Source of the DNA: Bacillus sp. RO1
GTDB lineage: Bacteria > Bacillota > Bacilli > Bacillales > Bacillaceae_I
NCBI RefSeq assembly: GCF_012524115.1
Contig: NZ_JAAZWB010000089.1
Span: forward strand, 109,873-173,872
Reading direction: 5' to 3'
Length of the DNA stretch: 64,000 nucleotides
The notes under the pieces were generated by a model. That model saw nothing but the letters and a program-made list of their open reading frames with translations, was not told where the DNA came from and searched no databases. The position numbers were made by a program, and so were the translations under genes. Shown here one piece after another: positions 18,560 through 26,771 of the stretch. The first letter of the stretch is position 1; each line of letters starts with the position of its first letter.

Positions 18560-18709
18560 TTAGAAATTTAGTTTTACTGGATTTACTAATGCAGGTAAGG
18601 TCTCTGTTGAATCAGAAACATTCACTTCGATCACTTTAAAATCTGTTACAAATGTCTCTACTTTGCAGTCTGCAATTACCATTTGATCTTTTAAAATTAA
18701 TTCCTTCAT
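18560..18709 (-). CDS. Small hypothetical protein
   Basis: An ATG-started frame of 49 residues (MKELILKDQMVIADCKVETF at its start, ending NPVKLNF) has an AAGGAAG ribosome site 8 nt upstream. It alternates beta-type strands and holds one Cys. I do not recognise the family. The neighbouring GerPF-like gene and the beta-rich pattern make a spore-associated role possible, but nothing in the sequence proves it. Confidence 0.5.
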   Translation of the reverse strand: MKELILKDQMVIADCKVETFVTDFKVIEVNVSDSTETLPALVNPVKLNF

Positions 18710-18924
18710 TTGTCATACTTCCTTTCAAAATTTTTATCACACAATGGAAAGTATATGCGCTTTGTTAAAAAATGTGACAGGGGAGTGTAAATATAGGTTG
18801 GGGCGGGTTTAAAGGCGAGGATGCAGAAGGAAGGGGGTGGCTCCAAATGGTATAAAAAGTACTAAAAAAGGGCTTTTTTAATGCTTTTTAATGCAAAAAT
18901 CCCTGTTTTTTGCTGTGAATTTTT

Positions 18925-19136
18925 GGTTCGGTCACTTTTCTCATTAGTTCGGTCAATTCTGCTACCTTAAAGTGGTTAGTTCGGACAATTCAATGCCCTT
19001 GTTCGGTCACAAAATTCTCCCCTTCGGTCAATTGAAAATTTCGTTCGGTCAAATTCATGAAATCTTCGGTCAATTCTCGAAAAACTTCGGTCAACTTTCC
19101 AAAAACTTCGGTCAAATCTGTAAAATCTTCGGACAT
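18925..19136 (+). repeat. Ten-unit TTCGGTCA array 2 with 21-22 bp spacing
   Basis: Octamers TTCGGTCA or TTCGGACA begin at 18927, 18948, 18980, 19002, 19023, 19044, 19065, 19086, 19107 and 19128. Spacings are 21, 32, 22 and then six of 21. Compared with array 1 read on its own strand, unit number and the position of the long gap are the same, and several spacers are related (for example the final CTTCGGTCAAAT unit). It lies between two minus-strand genes, downstream of the acidic repeat protein gene. The 18710-18924 stretch upstream holds nothing I can name. Confidence 0.9.
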
Positions 19137-19157
19137 TTCCAAATCTCAGAAGAAAAT

Positions 19158-19197
19158 GAAAAAAGGACTCCAGGATTCTGTATAAACCCTGGAGTCT
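19158..19197 (-). terminator. Terminator after the acidic repeat protein gene
   Basis: The minus strand has GACTCCAGG / CCTGGAGTC (9 bp) followed by CTTTTTTC, a few bases after the stop codon. Confidence 0.8.
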
Positions 19198-19206
19198 ACT
19201 ACTTAA

Positions 19207-19980
19207 TTATTCTACTTCAGTTTCATCTTCTTCCGTTGTTTCTTCTTCAACGGTAACACGAACTGCAGATTGAAGTGCAGCATGTTCTTTCGCTTTTTCG
19301 TTAGCATTTTTGCTACCGTTAGCGTTTTGTTTGTTCTCAACAGAAGGACTTACCTCTTCAGTAGTTTCCTCAGTCACTTCTTCCGTTGCTTCTTCTGTAG
19401 TTTCTTCAGTCACTTCTTCTGTTGCTTCTTCTGTAGTTTCCTCAGTCACTTCTTCCGTTGCTTCTTCCGTAGTTTCCTCAGTCACTTCTTCCGTTGCTTC
19501 TTCTGTAGTTTCCTCAGTCACTTCTTCTGTTGCTTCTTCCGTAGTTTCCTCAGTCATTTCTTCTTCTACTTCTTCAGCATTACCGTGTACAGCAGCGTTA
19601 GGGGCAGCATTCAGTTTAGCTTGTTCATTGGCTTTTTCACTTGCCATAGAACGGCCCTTGTTTGCTTTTTTCTCTTTTTTCTCTTTTTTCTCTTTTTTTA
19701 CTTCAACCGCTTCTTCCGTTTCAGGCTCTTCCTGAACTTCATCCATAACCGGTTGTGCTTCTTTAGGCTCTTCTACTTTTTCTTCCGTGGAGTAGTGTAC
19801 AGCAGACTTAGCAGAAGAATTTACTTTCTCTTCTTTTACAGATTCCACTTTTTGTGCTGCATTTGGCTTGTTCTCTTTCCCTGCAGCCTCACTCATTCCA
19901 ACTCCAAATCCTAAAGAAAGTACACCTGCCAAAACTAAAGATTTTACGACTGTTTTACCATTAATAAAGTTGATTTTCAT
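19207..19980 (-). CDS. Secreted acidic repeat protein
   Basis: The 257-residue protein has a signal peptide (about residues 1-32, ending GVGMSEAAG) and a low-complexity body dominated by Glu and Thr. The centre repeats the decapeptide EEVTEETTEEAT-like unit about six times. Flanking parts contain NAAVHGNAEE and KAKEHAALQSAVRV-like segments that resemble each other. The KKEKKEKKEKK stretch is a basic island. No enzyme domain is visible. It is probably an extracellular or cell-surface protein. The next gene upstream also encodes a secreted low-complexity protein. GGGAGCG precedes the ATG. Confidence 0.75.
   Translation of the reverse strand: MKINFINGKTVVKSLVLAGVLSLGFGVGMSEAAGKENKPNAAQKVESVKEEKVNSSAKSAVHYSTEEKVEEPKEAQPVMDEVQEEPETEEAVEVKKEKKEKKEKKANKGRSMASEKANEQAKLNAAPNAAVHGNAEEVEEEMTEETTEEATEEVTEETTEEATEEVTEETTEEATEEVTEETTEEATEEVTEETTEEATEEVTEETTEEVSPSVENKQNANGSKNANEKAKEHAALQSAVRVTVEEETTEEDETEVE
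19360..19560 (-). repeat. 30-bp in-frame tandem repeats in the acidic protein gene
   Basis: About six copies of a 30-bp unit encode the decapeptide repeat (TEEATEEVTE type). Copies differ mainly at synonymous positions, which points to expansion by slippage or recombination while the protein sequence was kept. Confidence 0.85.
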
Positions 19981-20025
19981 TTTGAATTCGCTCCCTTTTC
20001 CGTATCATAATAGTTTTATATAATA

Positions 20026-20856
20026 TTAGAAAAAAAGAGCATTTTCTGGTGGCGGTGCTGGTGGCGCGTTAACCCACTGGTCCCGATAAATATGTTGCCT
20101 CATTACATAAGGTTGCAAGAAATTCACTTGTATGTCCTCTAAAGATCCTGCTATCAGGTCAAAGATAGATGTAGATGATACTTTCTGATCAGAAGATTGT
20201 CCTTTCGCGTTACTTCCTGAAGGCTTTGTCTGGGATATAAAAAATTCCGGAGACTCTGATTCTGGAAATTGCTCAGGGAGATCCTCCATCGGTAATTCGC
20301 CATTAGCCTTTACGGTTACATTATTGACTTGACTAAGAGTGGGCGACTTGTTAGATCTACCATCTAATTTATTTGCCATGTTGACTATTAGTTGTTCCTT
20401 TCGAACCTTTTTACTAGGCTCCTTTTTAACAACCTCAGACGGCTTCTTTGATTCTGATTTATTATGTACAGGCTGGTTTGAATTTGATTTCTTACTTTTC
20501 TCCGTTTTCTCTAACCGAACCTTTTTTGCTTTCTTATTTGCCTGGGCATGCAGCTTATTGGAAGGTTCAGACTGCCTCTCTTTATGTGGCAAAGCTACCT
20601 CTGGCTTTTTATCAGCCTTAGGTAATTCAGCATTGCTGTAGTTTGCTCTAGTATTCTCATTATTAGGAATTTCGGCATAGGTATTGCCAGTAGTCTCTTC
20701 CTTCTTAGAACCCCTTTTTGAGTCAACCACATTTTTTTCAGCAGGTTTTCCGTTCCCTTCAGACTGATGTGTCCCTTTTTCAGCATCTCCAATAGTAGGA
20801 AAAAGCAGTAAAAACAGTAAGGAAAGTGAAAGAATCAAACTGTGACGCACATTCAT
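20026..20856 (-). CDS. Secreted low-complexity basic protein
   Basis: The 276-residue protein starts at the ATG preceded by AAAGGAGGTGAAGCG (an in-frame ATG 30 nt upstream lacks a site). It has a signal peptide (about 6-26, LSLLFLLLFPTIGDA). The body is rich in Lys, Ser, Asn and Glu (KKAKKVRLEKTEKSKKSN), without repeats of fixed length. The C-terminus is different in character: FDLIAGSLEDIQVNFLQPY and PPAPPPENALFF. I do not recognise a family. It lies 45 nt upstream of the acidic repeat protein gene; both may act at the cell surface. Confidence 0.65.
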   Translation of the reverse strand: MNVRHSLILSLSLLFLLLFPTIGDAEKGTHQSEGNGKPAEKNVVDSKRGSKKEETTGNTYAEIPNNENTRANYSNAELPKADKKPEVALPHKERQSEPSNKLHAQANKKAKKVRLEKTEKSKKSNSNQPVHNKSESKKPSEVVKKEPSKKVRKEQLIVNMANKLDGRSNKSPTLSQVNNVTVKANGELPMEDLPEQFPESESPEFFISQTKPSGSNAKGQSSDQKVSSTSIFDLIAGSLEDIQVNFLQPYVMRQHIYRDQWVNAPPAPPPENALFF

Positions 20857-21089
20857 CGCTTCACCTCCTTTCCAGTTGTAACGCATACCTACTACAATAT
20901 TCCTTAATAGGCATTATTTTTTGTCGGTTTACACAGAAAAAAGTTAGAAAATATGGAATTTTGATAGATTTAGCCATTTGTTGTGCACTTTGACCTTCTT
21001 CAATGCCACTAAAATTTTTTAAGGGTTGTTCGAACAACAAAGGAGCATAAGTTAGACTATACTTATAAAAAACTAAAGGGGGAGCCTGA

Positions 21090-21260
21090 TTGGAGACTTT
21101 CGGGAGAGGATGTTTATATATCATTATTGGAATTGGAGTATTACTGCTTTTGGCTATCGTAACACAGAGTCACATCAATATACCTTTCTTTATCGCAATC
21201 CCACTGGTTATCCTGGCTTTTTATATCGCCAAAAAGAGAACGGATGAGAAAAACAACTAA
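21090..21260 (+). CDS. Small two-helix membrane protein
   Basis: A TTG-started frame encodes 56 residues with two hydrophobic helices (about 8-25 and 31-46) and a charged KKRTDEKNN tail. GGGGGAG lies 6 nt before the TTG, and a strong terminator follows directly, so the unit looks like a real short gene. The function is unknown. Confidence 0.6.
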   Translation: METFGRGCLYIIIGIGVLLLLAIVTQSHINIPFFIAIPLVILAFYIAKKRTDEKNN

Positions 21261-21292
21261 CCCAGCATGAATGTACGACTCATGCTGGGTTT
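21259..21292. terminator. Bidirectional terminator
   Basis: The perfect 12-bp stem AACCCAGCATGA / TCATGCTGGGTT lies between the 56-residue plus-strand gene and the minus-strand ABC operon. Confidence 0.75.
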
Positions 21293-21295
21293 GAT

Positions 21296-21973
21296 CTATT
21301 TTACTTCATCAACAATAATATTGTCTTTATTCCAGATTACATCAACATCCTTTGGTATATTGATGTAAATGATGGGACTACTCTGGGCACTGCCAGAACC
21401 TTGCACTTCCCAACGTTCTCCACTAAATTGCGTAAACGGAAACTCAGGTGTTAAAAATGCTAAATTTTTTTCAAAATATGGGGCATTCTCCACTTCTATT
21501 ATGTTATTAGTATAGTTAATCGTGGGTAGGGGGAGTTCATTTGAAAAATCAAACTCATTTATTTCAAACTGCCCTTTATAAATTTGAACCTCTATTTCTT
21601 CCTGTAACTCCTCTGTTTTTTGGAATAATACATTATACTCTGCAAATCCTGCTTTATTTCTTATTACAAGCTCTTTGTCTTTTAGTGGATAAGCATCAAC
21701 ACTTGCAAGATACTTTTCGTCCACTTCTTCTTTATTCATTAGGTTTTCAAAAAGAAGAAATCCACTTTGGTTTTTTCCTTGCCTTTGTACCTCCATAAAA
21801 TTCTCATCTGGTATCATAAAGTAGATAACCATTGAGACAAGCAAAACAATTGCATATCCTCCCAAAACAAAAATGTTTTTCTTGATGGAAGTCAAAAATT
21901 TAACCCTTTTCACTCCTTTTGAAAAGAAAATATAGATACCCACTATAACCCCTATCAATATTAAAATGTTCAT
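21296..21973 (-). CDS. Membrane-anchored hypothetical protein of the ABC operon
   Basis: The 225-residue protein has two N-terminal membrane helices (about 2-17 and 34-53) and an extracytoplasmic domain of about 165 residues rich in beta-type sequence, ending SSPIIYINIPKDVDVIWNK. I do not recognise the family. Its start overlaps the permease stop by 4 nt (ATGA), so it is the last gene of the GntR-ATPase-permease operon. It may modulate or complete the exporter. Confidence 0.65.
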   Translation of the reverse strand: MNILILIGVIVGIYIFFSKGVKRVKFLTSIKKNIFVLGGYAIVLLVSMVIYFMIPDENFMEVQRQGKNQSGFLLFENLMNKEEVDEKYLASVDAYPLKDKELVIRNKAGFAEYNVLFQKTEELQEEIEVQIYKGQFEINEFDFSNELPLPTINYTNNIIEVENAPYFEKNLAFLTPEFPFTQFSGERWEVQGSGSAQSSPIIYINIPKDVDVIWNKDNIIVDEVK

Positions 21974-22725
21974 TGTCTGACCTCCATTCTATTGAAAATG
22001 GCAACGGAGCTTACGAACAAGAGAACCACAGTGAAAAATATTTTAAGAACAAATGTTACTAGAGAAGATTCAAAGTAAAAGAATTCAACAACTGTAGCTA
22101 GACCGCTAACTTCACTGAACATATCTCCAATGAATAAGTAGCCCACAAACACAACAGGAACCAATATCTTGAAAAGTGAAGACAACCTAACCAACGTTCC
22201 AATAAAATATCCTGCTGCTCCGCATAGGAAAATGTAACAAAATGCTGTCACCATTCCAAAAAACAAAAAGTTACCCATACTCATTGAAATTGGAGAATGA
22301 TAGAACAAATCAAATTTGGGGAGAAATAACAGAATTACTTTTAACAAAAATGTCGATAATAGAGCTGTAACAGTTCCGATAAAACTGACCAAAACAATAA
22401 ATAATATATTTGATAAATCACTACTCAATCTATTGCTAACAAATGAGAAATCCTCATCCCTGTAATTCTTTGATGTAATGATAATGGATACAATAAACAC
22501 CCATAACATGGTAAAAACAAAAACTATATTGCCAGAATAATAGTGAAGATTGTAGCTTAATAGTTCAGAACCCCAACTTGAGTTTCCTACTCCATTTAGA
22601 GAGAACACTACAGCAATAAGTTGTAGAACTATTAAAGATATGAATACTCCGGAATAAGCGCCTACTTTATAAAAAAATTGGTTTCTTACTACTTGTTCCA
22701 GGGTTACTTTATTTAAAGACATCAT
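21970..22725 (-). CDS. ABC transporter permease (ABC-2 type, YtrC/YtrD-like)
   Basis: The 251-residue protein has six or so membrane helices spread along its length and no soluble domain, fitting an ABC-2 type permease. The ATG at 22725 (or 22722) is chosen because GGGGG stands just upstream; the frame is open further but without a site. It overlaps the end of the ATPase gene by 17 nt. With the ATPase and GntR regulator it forms a ytr-like operon, a type often induced by cell-envelope antibiotics. The substrate is unknown. Confidence 0.78.
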   Translation of the reverse strand: MMSLNKVTLEQVVRNQFFYKVGAYSGVFISLIVLQLIAVVFSLNGVGNSSWGSELLSYNLHYYSGNIVFVFTMLWVFIVSIIITSKNYRDEDFSFVSNRLSSDLSNILFIVLVSFIGTVTALLSTFLLKVILLFLPKFDLFYHSPISMSMGNFLFFGMVTAFCYIFLCGAAGYFIGTLVRLSSLFKILVPVVFVGYLFIGDMFSEVSGLATVVEFFYFESSLVTFVLKIFFTVVLLFVSSVAIFNRMEVRQ

Positions 22726-23605
22726 CAATACCCCCTTTGTCATTATTCGTTAGATAGATGCATACGTCATTAGATGAAACTGGTATTAGTTCAAACCCCA
22801 ACTTATTAGCATCTTGTTTGATTTTTTCTGAGTAAACGTTTTTTATTACAACATAAATCATAGAAGCACCGATTTCTTTTTTGTATAGCACTTCTTTGTC
22901 AACCAACCACTCTGTAAGTGCATGTGCGCTTCCTTTTACGCCAATTGCGTATTCTTTCAATTCAGATACAGAGACGTGTAATAATTTCCGGCCATTTTTC
23001 ATGAGAAGGATATCCTCAAGTAGATCCTCCATCTCTTCTAGATGATGACTAGAAATGATTATACTTCTTGGGTTAGCGATATAATCTTTAAGCAAAGCTC
23101 TGTAAAAGTCTTTTCTGACGGAAGCGTCCATTCCTGTAGTTGGTTCATCAAACAATGTAAGCGAGCATTTTGATGCCAATCCAACAATCATGTTAAAGGT
23201 ACTTTTCATTCCTTTGGACAAATCACTATGTCTCTGATTTGCCCGGAAGGAAAAATAGTCAAATAGCCTCTTAGCCAATACCTCATCCCAATTTGGGTAA
23301 AATTTTGCAGCTGCATCCAACACCTCTCCCAAATTTAACGCAATTGGAAAAGCCATCTGATCATCCACAAGAATGCTGTTGGCTGATGCAAACAAGCTAT
23401 TATATGGCTGTTCATTAAACACTTTCACCGTTCCTGAAGTCTGCTTCTGAAACCCCGCCATTATTTTTAAAAGGGTCGTTTTTCCTGCACCGTTTCTCCC
23501 AATCAACCCTGTTATTTTATTTTCACTAATTTGGAAACTCAAGTCATTAAGTGCTTTTGAGCGACCATATTCCTTGATTAAACCTTCACATTCCACTACT
23601 TTCAT
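22709..23605 (-). CDS. ABC transporter ATP-binding protein (YtrB-like)
   Basis: The 298-residue protein has the Walker A GRNGAGKTT at 36-44, the signature LSKGMKS near 131, Walker B LTLFDEPTTG near 148 and the switch His in ISSHHLEEMEDLL. The C-terminal third is specific to YtrB/EcsA-like exporters. It lies 3 nt downstream of the GntR gene and overlaps the permease gene, indicating one operon and coupled translation. It powers the adjacent permease. Confidence 0.92.
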   Translation of the reverse strand: MKVVECEGLIKEYGRSKALNDLSFQISENKITGLIGRNGAGKTTLLKIMAGFQKQTSGTVKVFNEQPYNSLFASANSILVDDQMAFPIALNLGEVLDAAAKFYPNWDEVLAKRLFDYFSFRANQRHSDLSKGMKSTFNMIVGLASKCSLTLFDEPTTGMDASVRKDFYRALLKDYIANPRSIIISSHHLEEMEDLLEDILLMKNGRKLLHVSVSELKEYAIGVKGSAHALTEWLVDKEVLYKKEIGASMIYVVIKNVYSEKIKQDANKLGFELIPVSSNDVCIYLTNNDKGGIDDVFK

Positions 23606-23608
23606 CTA

Positions 23609-23989
23609 TTACTCCCCCTTGCTTTGTTTACTTTCTTTCCTAACCATTTCAAGCAGTTCATCCATGCCTACATTTAGTTGTTCTGCCTCTGATACCAATT
23701 CAGTAACCAGTCTTTTTAACGTATATTCACGCCTTTTTGTCAGGATGATAGCTTGTGCTTCTTCTGTCACAAACATGCCGAGCCCCCTTTTTTTGTATAA
23801 GACCTCCTCTTCGACTAATAATGTAAGCCCCTTTGCAGCAGTTGCAGGATTTATATTAAAGATTTCAGCTAATTGATATTGCGAATATACTTTTTGGTCC
23901 TGGAGGAAATTTCCGTTTAGGATTTCCGTCTCAAGCCATTCGGCAATTTGCACATATATCGGCTTTGTACCATCCGTGTTTAAGATCAA
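23609..23989 (-). CDS. GntR-family transcriptional regulator (YtrA subfamily)
   Basis: The 126-residue protein has only the winged HTH (PIYVQIAEWLETEILNG ... YSQYQLAEIFNINPATAAKGL) plus a short helical tail, which defines the YtrA subfamily. Such regulators repress an ABC transporter operon with them. A TTG start at 23989 is chosen because GGAGGTGG lies 4-6 nt upstream; the frame is open further to 24061 but would place the promoter inside the gene. It is the first gene of the operon and probably autoregulated. Confidence 0.87.
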   Translation of the reverse strand: MILNTDGTKPIYVQIAEWLETEILNGNFLQDQKVYSQYQLAEIFNINPATAAKGLTLLVEEEVLYKKRGLGMFVTEEAQAIILTKRREYTLKRLVTELVSEAEQLNVGMDELLEMVRKESKQSKGE

Positions 23990-24032
23990 AGTTCCACCTC
24001 CGTCCAACCATAGTGCATTAGTGTTGTAATGT

Positions 24033-24061
24033 AGTATATTATAGTTACCAAAATAATGCAA
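24033..24061 (-). promoter_or_regulatory. Sigma A-type promoter of the GntR-ABC operon
   Basis: On the minus strand TTGCAT (24061-24056), 17 nt and TATACT (24038-24033) lie 44 nt before the TTG start. The overlapping AT-rich region would also be the place for the repressor operator. Confidence 0.6.
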
Positions 24062-24084
24062 CGGCTATAGAGGAATTTTTTTAC

Positions 24085-24118
24085 ACAAAAAAACGACACC
24101 AGCAAGTGGCATCGTTTT
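24085..24118 (-). terminator. Terminator after the first GyrI-like gene
   Basis: The minus strand shows ACGATGCCA, loop CTTGC, TGGTGTCGT (two G-T pairs), then seven T. Confidence 0.75.
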
Positions 24119-24122
24119 GTAT

Positions 24123-24614
24123 TCATGATTTCAGCTCTATTGGAATAAGGATTTCAAAATGTGGATCTTCTAGATTTCTATCGACAGGATATCTTTCATG
24201 CTTAATTGGAAGATCATCGTAATATTCTATACCTTTTTCCTTTAATGGTTTATAGTCACACTCTTTAAACCATTGGTAAATTTCCGTATAAGTGACACCA
24301 AGATCTTTTCCTTTTGGGTGCGCAACCTTTAAATAACTCATCTCCGGAACAGTAATTTCGACCATTCTAGGTAGTAACTCTTGTTTTTCATCTACTTCAA
24401 AACCAGAGTAATGAATAAATCCATCTGACCTTAGGTGATAAGATAACCCTAATTGCGTTCCAGGATTTTTCACATAACTAAGTTCGTTAACTCGGTTACT
24501 CATCTGTATGATTAATTCTCTTAATTTTGGAACTTCCGCATAAGAACCTTCCCACTTAAGACCCATCGCACGATAAGAAGGGATGGTTATTAATTCACCA
24601 ACCATTGTTTTCAT
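24123..24614 (-). CDS. GyrI-like effector-binding domain protein
   Basis: The 163-residue protein fits the GyrI-like/AraC effector-binding fold: an early IPSYRAMGLKWEGSYAEVPKL strand-helix, a middle YHLRSDGFIHYSGFEVDE, a VPEMSYLKVAHPKG strand, and a final ERYPVDRNLEDPHFEILIPI strand. There is no DNA-binding domain. Stand-alone members bind or hydrolyse small molecules. It lies 17 nt downstream of a second GyrI-like gene of similar size, so the pair may have arisen by old duplication. AGGAGGATG precedes the start. Confidence 0.78.
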   Translation of the reverse strand: MKTMVGELITIPSYRAMGLKWEGSYAEVPKLRELIIQMSNRVNELSYVKNPGTQLGLSYHLRSDGFIHYSGFEVDEKQELLPRMVEITVPEMSYLKVAHPKGKDLGVTYTEIYQWFKECDYKPLKEKGIEYYDDLPIKHERYPVDRNLEDPHFEILIPIELKS

Positions 24615-24631
24615 TAAAGCATCCTCCTCTA

Positions 24632-25108
24632 TTAATCAATAATAGGAATATATAGTTCTACAATTTCTTCTTCTACATCATCTTCAAAATAAAAAACTTC
24701 CATTGGGAACGCTTTCTCGAGACTTTCTTGACGATATCCATTATCCTTCATCCAAGAAAAGATTCGCTCATACCCCTTATCTATCGTTTTATTTGAGCAG
24801 CTTATTTTTGCGTATGTTGTCATTGGGATATTTAATGCCAACATCCCCTTTGGTATATCGTCACATTCTTTCACTTCCACACAGGCAAAATATGTTGCGA
24901 CCAGACTGTTTGCAAGGTAGGGACTATAAATTACATCAGGATTTACCGTTTTCCTCACTTCGCCTCTTCTTTTCTCAAAGACTTGTTGTACATTCATCGC
25001 CACTTCAGGAAAGGACTGTGGGAAATTACCTGTCGCACATTGACCAACCAACTGAACTTTTCTTTGAACCACTTCACACTTAAATGTTGCAATGGAATTC
25101 TGAATCAT
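24632..25108 (-). CDS. GyrI-like effector-binding domain protein, second of the pair
   Basis: The 158-residue protein has the same overall pattern as its neighbour: an early VVQRKVQLVGQCATGNFPQ, YFACVEVKECDDIPKGM in the middle, LNIPMTTYAKISCSNK and a final EEEIVELYIPI strand. It is less typical than the downstream copy and contains four Cys. AGGAGCGGG precedes the ATG. Two GyrI-like proteins in tandem could form a mixed dimer; this is inference. Confidence 0.7.
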   Translation of the reverse strand: MIQNSIATFKCEVVQRKVQLVGQCATGNFPQSFPEVAMNVQQVFEKRRGEVRKTVNPDVIYSPYLANSLVATYFACVEVKECDDIPKGMLALNIPMTTYAKISCSNKTIDKGYERIFSWMKDNGYRQESLEKAFPMEVFYFEDDVEEEIVELYIPIID

Positions 25109-25191
25109 ACAAATGCCCGCTCCTTTTGGATAAATTAACCACTAATAGAATTCGATGTAAGAGAGAAATATCCTTTTTCAAACTATTGGAT

Positions 25192-25851
25192 TTAACAACA
25201 ATAATCAAAGGGATGTAGAGGAGGTTGCGCAAAAAATATCCATTGTGGTTTTAGTGAGTGGTCCGCCCAGTGCCATGCTGCCAATGCTGCTGCACAAGCA
25301 TCGATGGAGTGGCTTTCATTATCCACCCCTTTTGGCAGCCCGATTACGTTTTGTTGTTCAAACCAGTTCTTAAGATATTTTCGTGATGAAGGATTTTGCT
25401 TATATGTAAGTACGTGTTCTAATTCTTTTTCCGTTACTCTTGTCCCCATCGCGGCTCCAGGATGTACTTCAACTATAGAAACGGGGAAAGTCGTATGGAG
25501 TTTCTCTATCTCTCTGGTGAGTTTGATCCCTCTTAATGTAAGATATACCATTCTGGTGTATGTGGGAGGCATAATCGAACCTGACTTCATCCCAAGGGAA
25601 ACGATAAATTTTCTTAACTGTTTATCACTTATCCTGTCGCCACCTCCATCCTGATAGGATAATGGCGCATCTATTCCAATGACGAGCTCATCTAGTCTAC
25701 TTAAGTCTAAAATTTCGTTTAGTATTTCTTCATCGCTGATGTTAGAGATCATTTTTTGGAAAATCAAATAATTCTCACTCTGTTGAAATACGGTAAGCAC
25801 AGTATCCTTATGATTACTTGGACCAGCCAAGTCCAGCCCAATTACTATCAT
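25192..25851 (-). CDS. DUF429 domain protein
   Basis: The 219-residue protein begins IVIGLDLAGPSNHKDT and contains ELVIGIDAPLS, SIVEVHPGAAMGT and a late DNESHSIDACAAALAAWHW. Acidic residues at these positions resemble the active site of RNase H-fold nucleases, and DUF429 is placed in that superfamily. The biological role is unknown. It lies 20 nt downstream of the AAA ATPase gene, and GGAGGG precedes the ATG, so a shared transcript is likely. Confidence 0.82.
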   Translation of the reverse strand: MIVIGLDLAGPSNHKDTVLTVFQQSENYLIFQKMISNISDEEILNEILDLSRLDELVIGIDAPLSYQDGGGDRISDKQLRKFIVSLGMKSGSIMPPTYTRMVYLTLRGIKLTREIEKLHTTFPVSIVEVHPGAAMGTRVTEKELEHVLTYKQNPSSRKYLKNWFEQQNVIGLPKGVDNESHSIDACAAALAAWHWADHSLKPQWIFFAQPPLHPFDYCC

Positions 25852-25871
25852 GTTGACTCCCTCCTATTTAC

Positions 25872-26633
25872 TCAATTAGGTTGAAATAAGTGGTACAACA
25901 TCCTATCCCTATCATCGAAGAATTGCTTCATGATGGTAAAGTGAGGAGTCTTTTCCAAAGTGGTTTCACACATTCCCTCTGTAGTCAGTTCAAGGATTTT
26001 CGCACCGGGATAAGCCATGACAATCGGAGAGTGAGTAGAGATGATGAACTGTGATCCATCTTGCACCAGCTCGTTAATTCTGGCAAGCATAGACATCTGC
26101 CTAAGCGGAGATAAGGCTGCTTCCGGCTCATCTAGGATATATAAACCCTTTCCTTGAAAACGCTCCACAAATGCAGCAAAAAAAGATTCCCCATGTGATT
26201 GCTGATGTAGTGATTTTCCTCCAAATGAATCAATGATTCTTCTTCCTCCCCCAGATTCTCGATCCATTTCCTCAATATTAGTTGCGACATTATAGAAAGT
26301 CTCCGCTCTAAAGAAAAAGCTATCCGAGGGTCTTTCTGCACTTTTTATAATACGTAAATAATTGTCTAACTCGGAATGAGAGTCGTAGCTTGTAAAGTTG
26401 AAATTTAACGTTCCTCCCTCAGGATTAAAGCCTAAAGCAATAGCAATTCCCTCAAGCAGCGTGGATTTTCCCATGCCATTTTCTCCGATGATGTAGGTGA
26501 CATTAGGATGGAGATGAAGAGTGTTCAAATTTTTTATTACTGGAAGATTGAAAGGGAAGTGATCATATGTGGGAATGAATTCTCTTTTCAATGTGATGCC
26601 TCTTATGTATTGCGTATCTTTCTCTAATTTCAA
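25872..26633 (-). CDS. AAA-family ATPase (ABC/SMC-like, YbbK-type AAA_21)
   Basis: The 253-residue protein has Walker A GENGMGKST at 50-58, the HQQSHGESFF signature region in place of LSGGQ, Walker B GLYILDEPEAALSP and a switch His in ISTHSPIVMAYPG. No coiled-coil insert or transporter partner is present, so it resembles the short AAA_21/AAA_23 ATPases rather than a transport ATPase. Some relatives act in DNA repair or defence. It is next to the DUF429 nuclease-like gene, which is suggestive only. Confidence 0.8.
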   Translation of the reverse strand: MKLEKDTQYIRGITLKREFIPTYDHFPFNLPVIKNLNTLHLHPNVTYIIGENGMGKSTLLEGIAIALGFNPEGGTLNFNFTSYDSHSELDNYLRIIKSAERPSDSFFFRAETFYNVATNIEEMDRESGGGRRIIDSFGGKSLHQQSHGESFFAAFVERFQGKGLYILDEPEAALSPLRQMSMLARINELVQDGSQFIISTHSPIVMAYPGAKILELTTEGMCETTLEKTPHFTIMKQFFDDRDRMLYHLFQPN

Positions 26634-26725
26634 CTTTTTCTCCCTCCTTTTTGGAAATTAGATCTCTTGGTAAATAATGTACCACAACCGAACAAATGTT
26701 TCCACTATTATGAGCCACTTTCCTA

Positions 26726-26754
26726 TTGCATTCTTTCAAAGCAAAAAGTAAAAT
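26726..26754 (+). promoter_or_regulatory. Sigma A-type promoter of tRNA-Sec
   Basis: TTGCAT (26726-26731), a 17-nt spacer and TAAAAT (26749-26754) lie 17 nt before the tRNA 5' end. Confidence 0.65.
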
Positions 26755-26771
26755 GGTACTATCCAAAGCAT

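Noticed and set aside
18972..19256. 94-codon frame with FGQ heptads over repeat array 2
   Set aside because: Same cause as for array 1; it runs through the terminator and into the acidic protein gene on the other strand.
19270..19914. Long plus-strand frames (FFCSFLSHFF or VVSSVTSSVA repeats)
   Set aside because: Antisense to the 30-bp repeats of the acidic secreted protein; frames stay open only because the repeat length is a multiple of 3.
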